The notes: a model not told the origin generated them from the letters alone. DNA of 50,307 nucleotides from Vavraia culicis subsp. floridensis (GCF_000192795.1 NW_007360646.1:1-50307), one strand, 5' to 3'. Positions 37,459 to 48,793 are shown, counted from the first letter of the stretch. A program made the numbers and translations.

Positions 37459-39069
37459 TTAATATCTCCTGTCGTATCGCTGTTCATTATATGAGTCAGT
37501 CGTTAAGTTATTAGCCCTCCTTTGTCCGTTAACTTCTTCTCGTAACTGTTCGAGGCGATCATTGTAAGGTGCGTACGTAGCTCTGAACTCTTCTTCGGCC
37601 GTAGGGTATGTCTGTTGAACTGGCCTTGGCTGGAACTCTGGTTCTAGCACACCCGATTGCTCGTCATACTTTGGAAGTAAGTCTTTCCAGTTCGTAGTAT
37701 CGGCGAACATTTGTTCAAAATCGTCTTCTGCTCTCTGTACTCTGGGCTTTACCGGCGCTGATGATCCTTGTTTAGTTGATGCGGTTGGCGAGTCACTGAT
37801 GAACATGTTATTATATGCACCGACCATGGCTTTCATTGCTCCAATTGGTTTAGAGTGCACAATCTTAGATTGAGTCTGCGTAGGCGCCACTTGTGGTCGC
37901 ACACTTCTGTTCGACTGAGAAGTCGCCGTTGCACCAGCTTGAACTGCACCAGCAGCTGTCTGCTGCATGTGCTCAATGTCTTTATTAAGATTTACTAGTC
38001 TAACTCCAGTGTTATTAGTATAATTGACGAATTCACCTATGTTTTTGACCAACGAAGCCATAGTGTGCATCACTTTAGTGCCCCTGTTCGGGCCAATACT
38101 GTCTGATGCTCGCTTGACTGCTCTCATGAATGCATCACTATCAATTTCGTCCCTCAAGTTAGCAACTTCTTCCTCATTCTTCTGTTTTGTATATTTCATT
38201 GCTGCCGTAAGCTTCTCGTTACATGATGCATTTGTCCGGAGTGCCTCCAGCGTCGATTTGTCTGCCGCAATATTGACATCATTAAACGATTTAAGCATTT
38301 TGTTCACGATTTCTACATTCTTCAAACTGTCACAGAGTATCGTTGAACCAAGTTTAGCGTTTGTGATCATGCCACGTAATTCATTGTACTTAGGCTGATC
38401 AAAACCCAAAACTACATATTGTCTTACGATTTCATTAAGCAACTCAATGACTTTCGTTTCAAGATCTTGAATTAGTGTCATTTGCCGAATGTAAACACCT
38501 TGCTTACTTCTTGACTCCATGATATCGTACATTCTAAACATCTTTTGAAGATATACTTGTAAAGGATAGACGGCGTTGAACATGCTGATCTGACGTATCT
38601 TTTGTATTTGCACGAATAAGTACTCGTTGCGATCAAGATTCAAATATCCTTGTTCAATTAAAGCGATCATTTTGAGCTGCTGGTGCCTGAGAACGGAAAG
38701 CTCTTTCTCTGTCTCATCATCAAACTGCGGTGATGGCACAGACGTTGTATAGATCCGTCTCTGTGGTGGTTGGCCGAAAGCCATGCCAGGGACCTGACCT
38801 GGGTAGAATGTTCGATTTTGTTCTTCAGGCCTCTGCTCATCTCCCAAATAATACTCGTACAGCGATTGGTACGACGGATTTTGAACAAAAGTTTGCTGTG
38901 GAAATCTTTGCCCATAGTCATTTTGTTGCATTGTACCGTACGGTGCATTGCTGTGATACAATGTTCGCGGGTCATATGTCGCATGAGCGTATCCGGGGAA
39001 TACGATCAGCGAAAGAAGCTGTAGTAATGCTATTGCTGTAAGATTGCCATTCTGATTTAACTTAATCAT
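37459..39069 (-). CDS. Secreted protein with coiled-coil core, unknown
   Basis: The 536-aa product has a clear signal peptide (hydrophobic LTAIALLQLLSLIVF, cut after A28-H29-A30). A Tyr/Gln/Pro-rich segment (31-110) follows, then a long helical region (about 115-340) and a Gln/Ser/Thr/Pro-rich, charged tail. Only two cysteines remain in the mature part, so it is not a disulphide-rich wall protein. Several Asn-x-Ser/Thr sites are present. Such features fit a spore wall, polar tube or host-directed secreted protein, but I recognise no family. The ATG lacks a CCC motif. Codon use is AT-richer than the genes outside this block. Confidence 0.72.
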   Translation of the reverse strand: MIKLNQNGNLTAIALLQLLSLIVFPGYAHATYDPRTLYHSNAPYGTMQQNDYGQRFPQQTFVQNPSYQSLYEYYLGDEQRPEEQNRTFYPGQVPGMAFGQPPQRRIYTTSVPSPQFDDETEKELSVLRHQQLKMIALIEQGYLNLDRNEYLFVQIQKIRQISMFNAVYPLQVYLQKMFRMYDIMESRSKQGVYIRQMTLIQDLETKVIELLNEIVRQYVVLGFDQPKYNELRGMITNAKLGSTILCDSLKNVEIVNKMLKSFNDVNIAADKSTLEALRTNASCNEKLTAAMKYTKQKNEEEVANLRDEIDSDAFMRAVKRASDSIGPNRGTKVMHTMASLVKNIGEFVNYTNNTGVRLVNLNKDIEHMQQTAAGAVQAGATATSQSNRSVRPQVAPTQTQSKIVHSKPIGAMKAMVGAYNNMFISDSPTASTKQGSSAPVKPRVQRAEDDFEQMFADTTNWKDLLPKYDEQSGVLEPEFQPRPVQQTYPTAEEEFRATYAPYNDRLEQLREEVNGQRRANNLTTDSYNEQRYDRRY

Positions 39070-41923
39070 GAAATGCGCACGTTCGTTCGCTTTTATAGTT
39101 TTGGACTTGCTGTTTATGGCTGTTATATCAAATGGGAATGCTTTTTTCGAGATCTTACCAAGTTAGGAATGGTTACCATTGGTGATCGCGAGCGACACCA
39201 CGCAGCTCATCGATATGTCGATGCACATCCTTCGTGTATGTGCTGTCCAACCTGATTTTGAATGATGCATTGTGTTCTCAAACTTTAGCAAGGAGTACGC
39301 CGCATACAATTTTTTGGTAGACATACGAAAATCGGCAATTACTTTATCGGGATACGATAGCATTCTGTGTGTGAGAAGGTTTCTACGTCAGTTCATGTGT
39401 AGCATGGCCCAATGCCGGCACGATCTACCGTGAGCAATGCTCTAAAAATCTTGTTCTACGAAAAACGCATTTAGTTACTGAATTGTGCTTCTGTCAGAGC
39501 ATATATCGATCGTAACATTCATCGCTTTGGTGGATATGATCATTCTTATCAGCAGCAGTACTCCGCTTCATACGCATTTACCGTATTTTTTCTCCGTGCA
39601 CCGATCAGCAACACGCAAATTTTTTCGATCCGATGAATCTGTCGCTAGATGCCCAACATCTAGGAAACAGCGCATGCCTAATTCGAATCCTTTGGTTCAA
39701 ATTTTCATTTCTCACTCTTTCTTTTGCTTTGCTTCTCTTATCGGATAATACCCCCCCAAAAAAAGCAGTTACCATTTACGTATCAAATCAGCAGATAAAC
39801 AACAGCACACCAAATGATGGCGCTGTGCAGTTCCTACTCAGTGTTACGTCTACACCAATAATTAAAAACTCCCTCTTCTCAAAGATTGTTCCATGTGCAA
39901 AAACAATCGTATTCAGTTTTACAATAAATTGGTACTCGTGCATGGTTTGCACGCCACGATGCTCGCTCTCAGTGCAGAACAAATCATATGTGTGCACAAT
40001 TCGCATGTACATATCGACCGCTTCGTTTATGTATTCAACCACCTGAATAGTTGGTATTACAAGGTGTAGCTCATCTACGCTGTTGTACGAGGATTAGAAA
40101 CGGTGAGCGATATGTTTGAAGTGTTGGTGTGTCTACAACACAGCCTAAGACACTTCGTTGCTCAAGGTGTTTTAATTGGCACGTAATTTGTTGTTTTGAA
40201 GGACGAGATACGGTGCTGTGAAGCGGTGTTCTGTAGACACATATTTTTATTGTTGCCATCAATGATTGCGTTTGTGAGCGCTACCGTGCCACCGATCTCA
40301 ATATGCTAGGTGATACACCACTGTGTTCGCACACCAAAAGCATTGTGTTTGTGAATTGCCGTAACGGGTGATATGTTCCGGGAGCAACCAAGAGCATTTA
40401 AGGTAACGCGCCACAGCCGAATTCGCTATGCTACAGCACACTCATAGTGGAAATACACCAATCAGGTAAAAATTCTCTTAAAATCGTGATATGCTGTTCA
40501 TGACACACGCAGCACTATAGTGCATGGCTCATCCACGCGGTGTAACCAAGAAATATCTTTCTTATTATCTGTGGCATACATTACATCGTGCTGTTCCGGT
40601 ATTCCACGGTCTCTCCATCTTTTACACAGTTGATCTGTTTGCTGCACGCATCTTTATATCGATTTGATGGCGTGTTGCAGGTGGATTCTTGCATGCTTGT
40701 TAATGTTTGTCCATTCCGCTCGTCTCGCTTTAATCATTTTGTGATTATCGCATATCAAGTTGGTTACCCGTGTTACAGCTGGTGCAGTAGGCCCCCTCTG
40801 GCAAAGGGGATTTACCAACGGTTTACTCAAAATTTTGAGACCTAGGAAAGGTATTTAGGTAAGAAAACATACGCTGTGGTGGTAATGAAAGACTGTTGCA
40901 GACTCAGGCACCGGAACCATTTACGGGTTGTATGGCGGTGTGCCAGGCAAGCTAATAAAATTATCCAGCAGCAAATAATCTTTATTCTTTGCCTTTAAGA
41001 GGCCACGCAATGGCTGAGCAACGCTTCATTTAGCATCGGTGTCAGATACGTGCTTTTACGCTTTTTCACTGCACTGCATCCATTCTCTTCAAACGACATC
41101 GTTAGTTGGTAGCAATTTCTTTTACACGTTTCCCATCAAACAATCACCACTTACAACACCATTCCAAGCATTTACCCCACACTCATCCAGTGTTTCTGAT
41201 CAATTCGCACAGAATGAACACCATGCACATTTTTTTCTAATTATGTTTATTTACCACCACGTATTGCATTCGTGCCGATCTTTCAACGTAATGCTGCCCG
41301 TATTAAAACATAAATGCGCTTTGAAATAAAAAATGTAAATCGTAGAATTGGTCATTTACCGTGTTACAACCACGCGTTCAAATGCATAATTGAGAAAAGA
41401 AGAGCACCGGTTACCGAGCTGTTACTCGTCCGCTCCATGATTTGAATGCGTTGCAAATCGTGCTTTGCACCAACCCTACGTTATAATAATTTAATAACAC
41501 GTGCATTCTTAAAATACATCAACATTCACATGATCATGGTTTATTGTTCGTGTGCGCATCGCTGTAGCTGATCGCGTGGGAGTCTTTGCAAATAATGTAC
41601 TCACCATTTGGTTGCAGTCTCATTACTAATAGCGTGTTAAATATTCGTACTATTCCCTACTATTCCTTACCATTCCTTACCATTCCTTACCATTCCCTAC
41701 TATTCCGTACTATTCCCTATCACTCCCTACTATTCCTTACCATTCCTTATTATTCCCTACTATTCCCTACTATTCCCTACTATTCCCTACTATTCCCTAC
41801 TATTCCCTACTATTCCCTATCACTCCCTACTATTCCCTATCACTCCCTACTATTCCCTATCACTCCCTACTATTCCCTACCAGTACCTCATACTTCACCA
41901 TACATCACACCCCCCACTCACGC
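39070..41923. other. Long region without a convincing gene
   Basis: About 2.85 kb with only short ORFs. The best candidate is a - strand frame open from 40093 down to 39788 (about 100 codons) with no ATG at its start and no recognised motif (see findings). The decamer array at 41651-41880 lies at the end, just beyond the 3' end of the RdRP gene. Confidence 0.5.
41651..41880. repeat. 10-bp minisatellite, 23 units
   Basis: Exactly 23 decamers of the type TATTCCCTAC, with variants CACTCCCTAC and CATTCCTTAC; the right half alternates TATTCCCTAT and CACTCCCTAC as a 20-bp unit. It lies about 45 bases past the RdRP stop codon. Confidence 0.95.
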
Positions 41924-44900
41924 TCAAAAACATTCATAACTCCTCCACACATCCTCAAGAAACCGCTCAAACCCCTCATAACACGCAATCTCACCCTCCA
42001 TACGTTCAACATCCTTAAAACAATTCACCTCATACCTGTGCAACTTTAACACATCATCTGTACTGTCCATAAAATACACCTCCTTATAATTCAGCACAAA
42101 GAGATTTGTGCCATTCTCTGTTAGATCAAGGGTAACGAAACTTTCCAATAGAAAGTTTGTGCATGCTGACAGCGCATCACACACCTTGTACGCGTTGCTG
42201 ACAGGTACAAGCACATTCTGTGGGAGTAAAACGGATAGGAACGGATCGTTACACGCTTCACCATTCATGTACACCACTTCCTCAGCGTACATCTCGTACA
42301 TCACATCATAATCACACGTTTTGTGCGCACCGCTGTTCAGCATGAAGTACCTTCCCACGATGCCTCGCCGTACACCCACACGCTGTATACGCATCGATTC
42401 ATCCAGTCTAGCACAGTAACGCGTGTTGTCCTTCACGAAGTACAGGTTAAAACACAATTTTTTTGAGCTGAACGATCGACCCGCCATGTAATCGTCCAAG
42501 TTCTTAAGAATAGGATGCAAATTAATGAAATATGCATTGATATACCGCGAGCTAATCGTGTTGTTCTTCTTGCGGTAGTACATCAGCAGTTTTTCCAGGT
42601 CCTTAATTCTCATGCTGTTGTATGCCACATCATTTGGCAGTGAGAACGTGTAGAACCTACCCGGCATCACTTTAACCATGTAACGCATGCGCGGATTACT
42701 GGGCATTCCATCCCCTGTACTTATCCTATGGTCCAATGGTACGTGTCCATCTGTTTTATCATCTCTATCTACATTGTTCACCCCAATGCAGGTATTGCCA
42801 TTGCCAACATTCTTAATATTGGTGTTATCACCGCAGTCACCACCCTTATGATAAACATCCTTCCTCGTATTATTTCTAACACTTTCTCGGTCATCATTCC
42901 TCCTGTTATTAGCAAATCGTTCCCTCATATTCTGCTTAGTCCCGAAATCATCCTTCTTAATCTCGTTCCTTATCCTAACCTTACACCCCCCCTTCCAGTA
43001 GAAATGTACGAATACCTTCCTGAAATCCTCCTTGTAATACTCATAACTCGTCATCCCCCCGTTCAAAAGATTAACAGCATAACATTTCTTGTTCTGGTGC
43101 AGTATGTTAACATCGCCACCGTACGTGTTAAAGCAGATGTAATCGTTCTTATCAAATGCTCCTATTATTGACATGCTGTTGATCGGTATATCATCTGATC
43201 GTGACCTGTCTGAGTGCAGAATTGCCTTTCCTTTTCTTCGTGGTAGAATGCACAGTTTGATTTTGTCTAGCAGCTCCATTCTGAGCGGTAAGACGAATGC
43301 AACAGTAAGCAAACTGTTTAGAGCATCAAGATGAACGGTCTTTCGTAGAAGAGTTGATAAGCGATCTAATGCCCTTCTGAATGCCGGAGAGTGCCCCTTC
43401 AGCAATGCGTGTGTTTGATTGCTGTTGACGGTGTTTTCCTTGTTTGCACGCTCACCATCAAACAATTTTATTCTTCTCTTCGTACCTTCGTCATTACCAA
43501 CATCTCTACCATTGCATTTTTCACTACACTCCTTACCGCACTCCTCAGCGGTAATACGCAAATACTCCACACTATTTACAACAATGAACAACTCGCACAT
43601 CTCATCCCTTGTTAAATCCTTCACTACCGTCATGAACTCATCCACAAACCTAAAATTGCTAAGATCAAAGAACCCCGTACACACCAACATGTTAAACAAT
43701 TCAAATAACACCCTATCGTTACTTACAGCACAGCACTCATCTATCACCACGTATTGCTGACCGTTTATCACCCGTATTAAAGGACCTGTACCACCTGAAC
43801 TGACACGTACTGTGCTTGTGGGCAGTTTGTTGCCCTTTGGCTGTGCGCTAGTACCGGTAGTGCTGGCAATGTTGAGCACGCTCTTCAAATCGATATTTCT
43901 TGCCGTGTTAATGGCAGTGCAGATATTGCCATGGCAGCTACTATTCGTGTTTTTACTACTACCGCTCATATCTTCACTCTTATGACAGTCCATGTCGCGT
44001 ACCAGCACATAAGGATTGAAATAGCACTTGTACCCCTTCACAGCACCTCCACCAAAACAATACTCGACCATATCCTCGTCACATCCACACACATAATAAA
44101 AGCTTTCACCAACACCCTTTCCATAGCTTACAGCAAACCAAGACAATGCTTTTTCCTTAACACTCACACTCTCACCGTTCACCGTGTAGCTGTTCATGAA
44201 GAACCGTCTGCTGTAATGATTGATAAATTTGGTGATACGCTGGCTGTACGATGCTGAGTCTGTATCTGTTTCCACCTTCTTTAAAAAAATATCGTACTCA
44301 CTCTTAAGATCGTACTCCACCATTAATTTGTGTACATCGTTTCTGTATTCTTGGTAATCTTTGGTTGCTTGTTGGATGAGAGCACTGTTCAGTTTTGGTA
44401 TGCGTATTTTGAATGATTCCCTCGCACCCTTGAGAATGAGCTTGAGAATAGTTACCAGATTGGAGGAGCCATCACTTTTTGTGTTACTGGTATTGGTGTT
44501 ACTGGTACTGTTATTGCTGGTATTGGTGTTACTGTTATTGCTATCACTACAACCATTTCCACTGCCCCTACTTCCACTATTACTATCCATAGCATCCCTG
44601 CTGTTCCTATCGATACACCGTTTCATACACCTTTCCACCATCTTCTTCATCATATCTCCAACCACACATTCCCCATAAACACCCCCAACATCCTCGCAGT
44701 TAAACTGCACCCTCCTATACATCATCCCCATAACACGCACACTCTCATAAGACCGCATCCTCTCCATAAAATCGGGATACTCATACGGCTCAAGATTCTG
44801 CGGTAACCGTGCAATGTACCCTGTCTTAGGAAAGTCTACACCCATTGAAAATAGGTACGCCAGTTTAAGCGCTTGTGGATCGGTGATACCGTGTACATCG

Positions 44901-47900
44901 GAGTATACGAGATGTGCATTGCTGATCTTACCGAGCTCGTCTTCTTTGGCGAATCTTGTGAAGAAATTTACCATGTCCTGTGCTACTATGTGTTCCTTGC
45001 TCAGGTATGATGATGACTGATAGTTCTGTGGAAAATGCTCTATCGGTGGTATTAGACGAGCATCCCAGCTTACGAAGTATAGATCACCATCTAGATCACT
45101 GCCCGAGCACATGTTAAATACCGGTCTTCGTCCCTTTTTGCTGAATACCAGTACGTTCTTGTAGTGCATCAGTTCTTTCTTGTACACGCACTGTACTTTT
45201 CTTATGTCGCCGGGGTGTAAGCACGGGTTCTTTGCCACTATTGCACCACCCACTACCACACCGTCATCCCTAAGCACACCACCACCGGTACTGGTATTTA
45301 TATCATCAGCACTGCTATCAGCCGTACCAACACCACTACGGTCCACAACGCTTAATGCTCTCTCAAACAGTTCCTTCTTCCTCATCTCTTCAGCACCTAT
45401 CTCATTACTCCTCATCCTCTTACTCCTGCCACCACTAACATCCCCATCATCCTCATATATCCTCAAAAACACCTCATTCTCTCCCAATACCCCCTCCTCG
45501 TCAATAACACCCATCAGAACAATCCCATTCTTAACAAAAATACGTCCCTTAGCACACATCTCCCTAAACAATCTGCCAAGCAAAGCACCGCTCATCCTAT
45601 CAACCAGTGCTACACCACTAATCCTGCAATACTTGCCGATAAGTGAGTGATTTATTGCTCTGTACATATGCATTAAGTACTCGTTCTGTAGGCAGATAAA
45701 ATTGTGTTTAGGTACGCCCAGTCCCTCCAGTATCATTATTATCTGTCTGTTGAGATAGCATTCTATTGATTGAGAGTAGCTCACCACTTCTAAGACGTTG
45801 TATGTGCTTTTGAACTTGCGCATGCTCTTGCGCAGCATCAGATCGTGCGGTATGTTTGCACGTACCAGCACCCCTTTATAGCCTGCAAACCGTATTTGAA
45901 ATGCTGTCGGGGTGGAAGTAAGTTTAAGTTTCTTAGCCACCATGTCTGCCACCCTGTTACTTATTCTACCGATTCCATCTGTCCACACGTACTCATCATT
46001 CACATTGTTAGTGATAGCGTTGGTCGTATTGATGGTACTGCTATTGCTAGTACTGCTATTATTATTTTTATTACTACTAGTACTAACACTACCGCTATTA
46101 CTAGTACTAACACTACCGCTATTACCATAACTAACACTACCGCTATTACCATAACTAACAATATCATCCTCCTCCACGTAATCAACAATCTCAAACATAT
46201 TAAAGGTGCTGCTCAATCCTAGTCCTACCCGTATCATGTACTTCCCAATGTTGTCACAATTTATAACACCCATCCAATTCCTCACGTAATCACTGCCAAT
46301 AAGCACGTTGTTCTTTCTATACGGTGAAATAAACCATGCAGAGTTAGCACGCAACTGCGAAGAAGACGTAGCTACGAAGTAGTACGGCCTATCAATCGTT
46401 ATACCATTGCTCATTATCTCTCTGATGTATTCCATCGTACTTTCATCTTTCGTGTCTTTGAACGTAATACGTATCATGTTCGAGAAGTTCCTTAGTATGC
46501 GATTGGACAGGTTGTTCTTGGGGTACATGCACACGATTGCTAGGGGATGCACGTGCACGGTACGTATTGGCTGTGTATCAGGGTTGGTGAAATGGTCCGT
46601 GCTTGCTGTGTACGTGTTGAATGCGCTGTAGCGAGCCGTGAGCACCTCCTGTGCCATGCAGAACTCTCTTATGCATTTTATGCGCCACAAATTTATTTTA
46701 TAGCTGTTTTTTATCCATGCATTGTTGTTCACCACGCTATCAACGGAATTAGCAATGTTACCGGTGTTGCTGTTAAGAGTGTCATCACTGCTCCCATTCT
46801 CATCATAGTACAAACGATTAGCTACGATACGTCCCTTAGATCCGTACAAACACCGTACGTAGTACTTGTCCTCATCGCTCAACCGACTAAGCACCTCCTC
46901 AACTGCACACCCCCTCTCAAACACAACCTGTCCTATACGCACACGCATGCTCACGCATCCTACCATCTCCAACACGTTCTCAAGAAAACAAACATTCTGC
47001 AGGTGGTTCCTTACCCACAGATCGTAGCGATGCTCTACAAAGGGAACATCGAGCAGAGTTGCCGTGCTCTCATCTACACATATCGTGGGATTGCCGCGCA
47101 GTACCAGCCATATGTTGATGTACTGGTTCGATCCTTCCTTTGTGAGGGAAAGGATGACCTGCTCTACTTTTTTGTATTTTATGTTGAATTTAAGGACTTT
47201 GTTGTGCAGAGTGTTCATCTTGAACGCACGTTTGAAGTAATCAGGGCATGCACGTGATCCGTTGTGGTTGGAACAATTTTTAGGATTTAGGTTCCTGGGA
47301 TTGGAGGGGGTATCGCTGCCGTCAATTCTGCCGCGGTAATTTCTACTATCCCTGCTGCCGGTCGTACTATCTAACCTGCCTCGATCATCAGACTTATCTG
47401 GTGCATCAACCAGGTACTCAAGCACGAGCGATGTGTCGTAAAAATTTAGACTGCCCTCTCCCCGTATCACAAAACTATCCGCAAACACCTGCCTGTCAAC
47501 AAAGTGTCCTACCCCCATACGGCTCACCTTAAGAAAGCCGTTCTTCTTACGCGGCACTACCACATCTGCACATGTGTGTGCTGCTGCACACACCTTAAAC
47601 GCACCCATGCATGAATCCACCTTAAACACCACGCTCTCGTTCATCACATTGTACCGCATGTTCATGCGTGTAAGCTCATCTTTCTTATTTGCGGGCATAA
47701 TCACGCACAGCGTGCTCGTATGCTCTGCTGCTGGTAATGCGTTGCTCTTGCCGTTAAAAAATACTTTCATCGCGTTATCTATGCGCATTGATGCATATTT
47801 ATGCATTGTGGACACGTTTGATGGGGTGCATTTGGGCTGTTGAACACTTAGCGTGCGAATCTTCGCCTCGGCTGTAAGCAATGCGCGTAGGTGATTCTGC

Positions 47901-48793
47901 ATGGCGGACGGTATGAGCACCAACGTGCTAGTGAGCACGGGCTGTACGCCAAGCACGCAGTACTTCGCAGCATGCGGTACGCGTAGCGAAATGCGCTTCA
48001 TGCTTGCATCCACGTGATGCACATCGCCGTCTATGCACTGCACACCATGCATACTCAGGTACTTCAGGGCTGCGCTCTTCACAAACGCGTTTTCAACCAA
48101 AACGCACGAAAACCGCTTAAACATGAGTTCAAGCGCCTTCAGCTTGTTTGAGGTGTGTGCATGTGCTCGTATTGACCCGATACTTCGCTCGTCCAGATTT
48201 ATATCGAGAGCACGGCCCCTGTCCATCAGCTCAGCAAGCACCATCTGCGTGTCATACACATCGTACCTGACATACTCATGCACGACCGAGTGCACGTCCG
48301 CATTGTCCTTCACCTGCCCAAGCACGGTGCTCATGGGCGTGCTGCTGCCCGATTCGTACAGCAGCAATTTGTTGTTGTTGAAGTAACTGAGGTAGAACGT
48401 GTTGTTGTTCACGAAGATTCCGCCGCGCTCATGCACACCAAGCATGTCATACACTCTTACAATCTCAAAGGGCGAGCACGTGAGGTAAAACGCGTTCGCA
48501 TACGAATCGTTGATTACGATTGACGGGTCGTACACATCATAGTAGATGAACAGGTCGTACTTGCCCGACTCGTACATGCATCGCTTGCTGCTCGGGCACA
48601 CTGTGCATGTGGTGCTTATGTTCAGCGTGTGGATGCTTTCCGGGTCATCTGTTATTATGAGCGCGTAAAGATGGCGCTTGAGCAGACGATCAAAATGGGT
48701 TAGCAGCTCGGAACGTACAGGAAAGTACAGGTACTTGTGGACGGGCTGCTTTGAGTTGGTATGGGATAAAAGTTTTGGTTGTGGCTCGTTCAT
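41924..48793 (-). CDS. Cellular RNA-dependent RNA polymerase (RNAi type)
   Basis: This is a eukaryotic RDR/QDE-1 type polymerase, which turns single-stranded RNA into double-stranded RNA for Dicer. The catalytic motif DLDGD is at residues 1233-1237 of 2289, within CSGSDLDGDLYFVSWD. PCLHPGDIRKVQCVYKKEL, typical of the family, stands about 50 residues earlier. A conserved RFAGYKGVL and a helical LNRQIIMILEGLGVP region precede it. The protein is longer than usual because of Ser/Asn/Gly-rich insertions (about residues 890-940 and 1375-1420) and long N- and C-terminal extensions. The ATG at 48793 follows CCCCATCA and is preferred over 48910, whose added leader is atypical. It implies a working or recent RNAi pathway. 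Dicer and Argonaute are not in the window. Confidence 0.93.
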   Translation of the reverse strand: MNEPQPKLLSHTNSKQPVHKYLYFPVRSELLTHFDRLLKRHLYALIITDDPESIHTLNISTTCTVCPSSKRCMYESGKYDLFIYYDVYDPSIVINDSYANAFYLTCSPFEIVRVYDMLGVHERGGIFVNNNTFYLSYFNNNKLLLYESGSSTPMSTVLGQVKDNADVHSVVHEYVRYDVYDTQMVLAELMDRGRALDINLDERSIGSIRAHAHTSNKLKALELMFKRFSCVLVENAFVKSAALKYLSMHGVQCIDGDVHHVDASMKRISLRVPHAAKYCVLGVQPVLTSTLVLIPSAMQNHLRALLTAEAKIRTLSVQQPKCTPSNVSTMHKYASMRIDNAMKVFFNGKSNALPAAEHTSTLCVIMPANKKDELTRMNMRYNVMNESVVFKVDSCMGAFKVCAAAHTCADVVVPRKKNGFLKVSRMGVGHFVDRQVFADSFVIRGEGSLNFYDTSLVLEYLVDAPDKSDDRGRLDSTTGSRDSRNYRGRIDGSDTPSNPRNLNPKNCSNHNGSRACPDYFKRAFKMNTLHNKVLKFNIKYKKVEQVILSLTKEGSNQYINIWLVLRGNPTICVDESTATLLDVPFVEHRYDLWVRNHLQNVCFLENVLEMVGCVSMRVRIGQVVFERGCAVEEVLSRLSDEDKYYVRCLYGSKGRIVANRLYYDENGSSDDTLNSNTGNIANSVDSVVNNNAWIKNSYKINLWRIKCIREFCMAQEVLTARYSAFNTYTASTDHFTNPDTQPIRTVHVHPLAIVCMYPKNNLSNRILRNFSNMIRITFKDTKDESTMEYIREIMSNGITIDRPYYFVATSSSQLRANSAWFISPYRKNNVLIGSDYVRNWMGVINCDNIGKYMIRVGLGLSSTFNMFEIVDYVEEDDIVSYGNSGSVSYGNSGSVSTSNSGSVSTSSNKNNNSSTSNSSTINTTNAITNNVNDEYVWTDGIGRISNRVADMVAKKLKLTSTPTAFQIRFAGYKGVLVRANIPHDLMLRKSMRKFKSTYNVLEVVSYSQSIECYLNRQIIMILEGLGVPKHNFICLQNEYLMHMYRAINHSLIGKYCRISGVALVDRMSGALLGRLFREMCAKGRIFVKNGIVLMGVIDEEGVLGENEVFLRIYEDDGDVSGGRSKRMRSNEIGAEEMRKKELFERALSVVDRSGVGTADSSADDINTSTGGGVLRDDGVVVGGAIVAKNPCLHPGDIRKVQCVYKKELMHYKNVLVFSKKGRRPVFNMCSGSDLDGDLYFVSWDARLIPPIEHFPQNYQSSSYLSKEHIVAQDMVNFFTRFAKEDELGKISNAHLVYSDVHGITDPQALKLAYLFSMGVDFPKTGYIARLPQNLEPYEYPDFMERMRSYESVRVMGMMYRRVQFNCEDVGGVYGECVVGDMMKKMVERCMKRCIDRNSRDAMDSNSGSRGSGNGCSDSNNSNTNTSNNSTSNTNTSNTKSDGSSNLVTILKLILKGARESFKIRIPKLNSALIQQATKDYQEYRNDVHKLMVEYDLKSEYDIFLKKVETDTDSASYSQRITKFINHYSRRFFMNSYTVNGESVSVKEKALSWFAVSYGKGVGESFYYVCGCDEDMVEYCFGGGAVKGYKCYFNPYVLVRDMDCHKSEDMSGSSKNTNSSCHGNICTAINTARNIDLKSVLNIASTTGTSAQPKGNKLPTSTVRVSSGGTGPLIRVINGQQYVVIDECCAVSNDRVLFELFNMLVCTGFFDLSNFRFVDEFMTVVKDLTRDEMCELFIVVNSVEYLRITAEECGKECSEKCNGRDVGNDEGTKRRIKLFDGERANKENTVNSNQTHALLKGHSPAFRRALDRLSTLLRKTVHLDALNSLLTVAFVLPLRMELLDKIKLCILPRRKGKAILHSDRSRSDDIPINSMSIIGAFDKNDYICFNTYGGDVNILHQNKKCYAVNLLNGGMTSYEYYKEDFRKVFVHFYWKGGCKVRIRNEIKKDDFGTKQNMRERFANNRRNDDRESVRNNTRKDVYHKGGDCGDNTNIKNVGNGNTCIGVNNVDRDDKTDGHVPLDHRISTGDGMPSNPRMRYMVKVMPGRFYTFSLPNDVAYNSMRIKDLEKLLMYYRKKNNTISSRYINAYFINLHPILKNLDDYMAGRSFSSKKLCFNLYFVKDNTRYCARLDESMRIQRVGVRRGIVGRYFMLNSGAHKTCDYDVMYEMYAEEVVYMNGEACNDPFLSVLLPQNVLVPVSNAYKVCDALSACTNFLLESFVTLDLTENGTNLFVLNYKEVYFMDSTDDVLKLHRYEVNCFKDVERMEGEIACYEGFERFLEDVWRSYECF

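Noticed and set aside
41586..41939. + strand ORF of Tyr/Ser/Leu/Pro/Ile repeats
   Set aside because: Translation of the 10-bp array; a decamer repeat can stay open in all three frames. No other support.
46000..46222. Short ORFs of Ile/Thr/Asn or Leu/Val opposite the RdRP
   Set aside because: Shadows of the Ser/Asn-rich repeat coding region of the polymerase.
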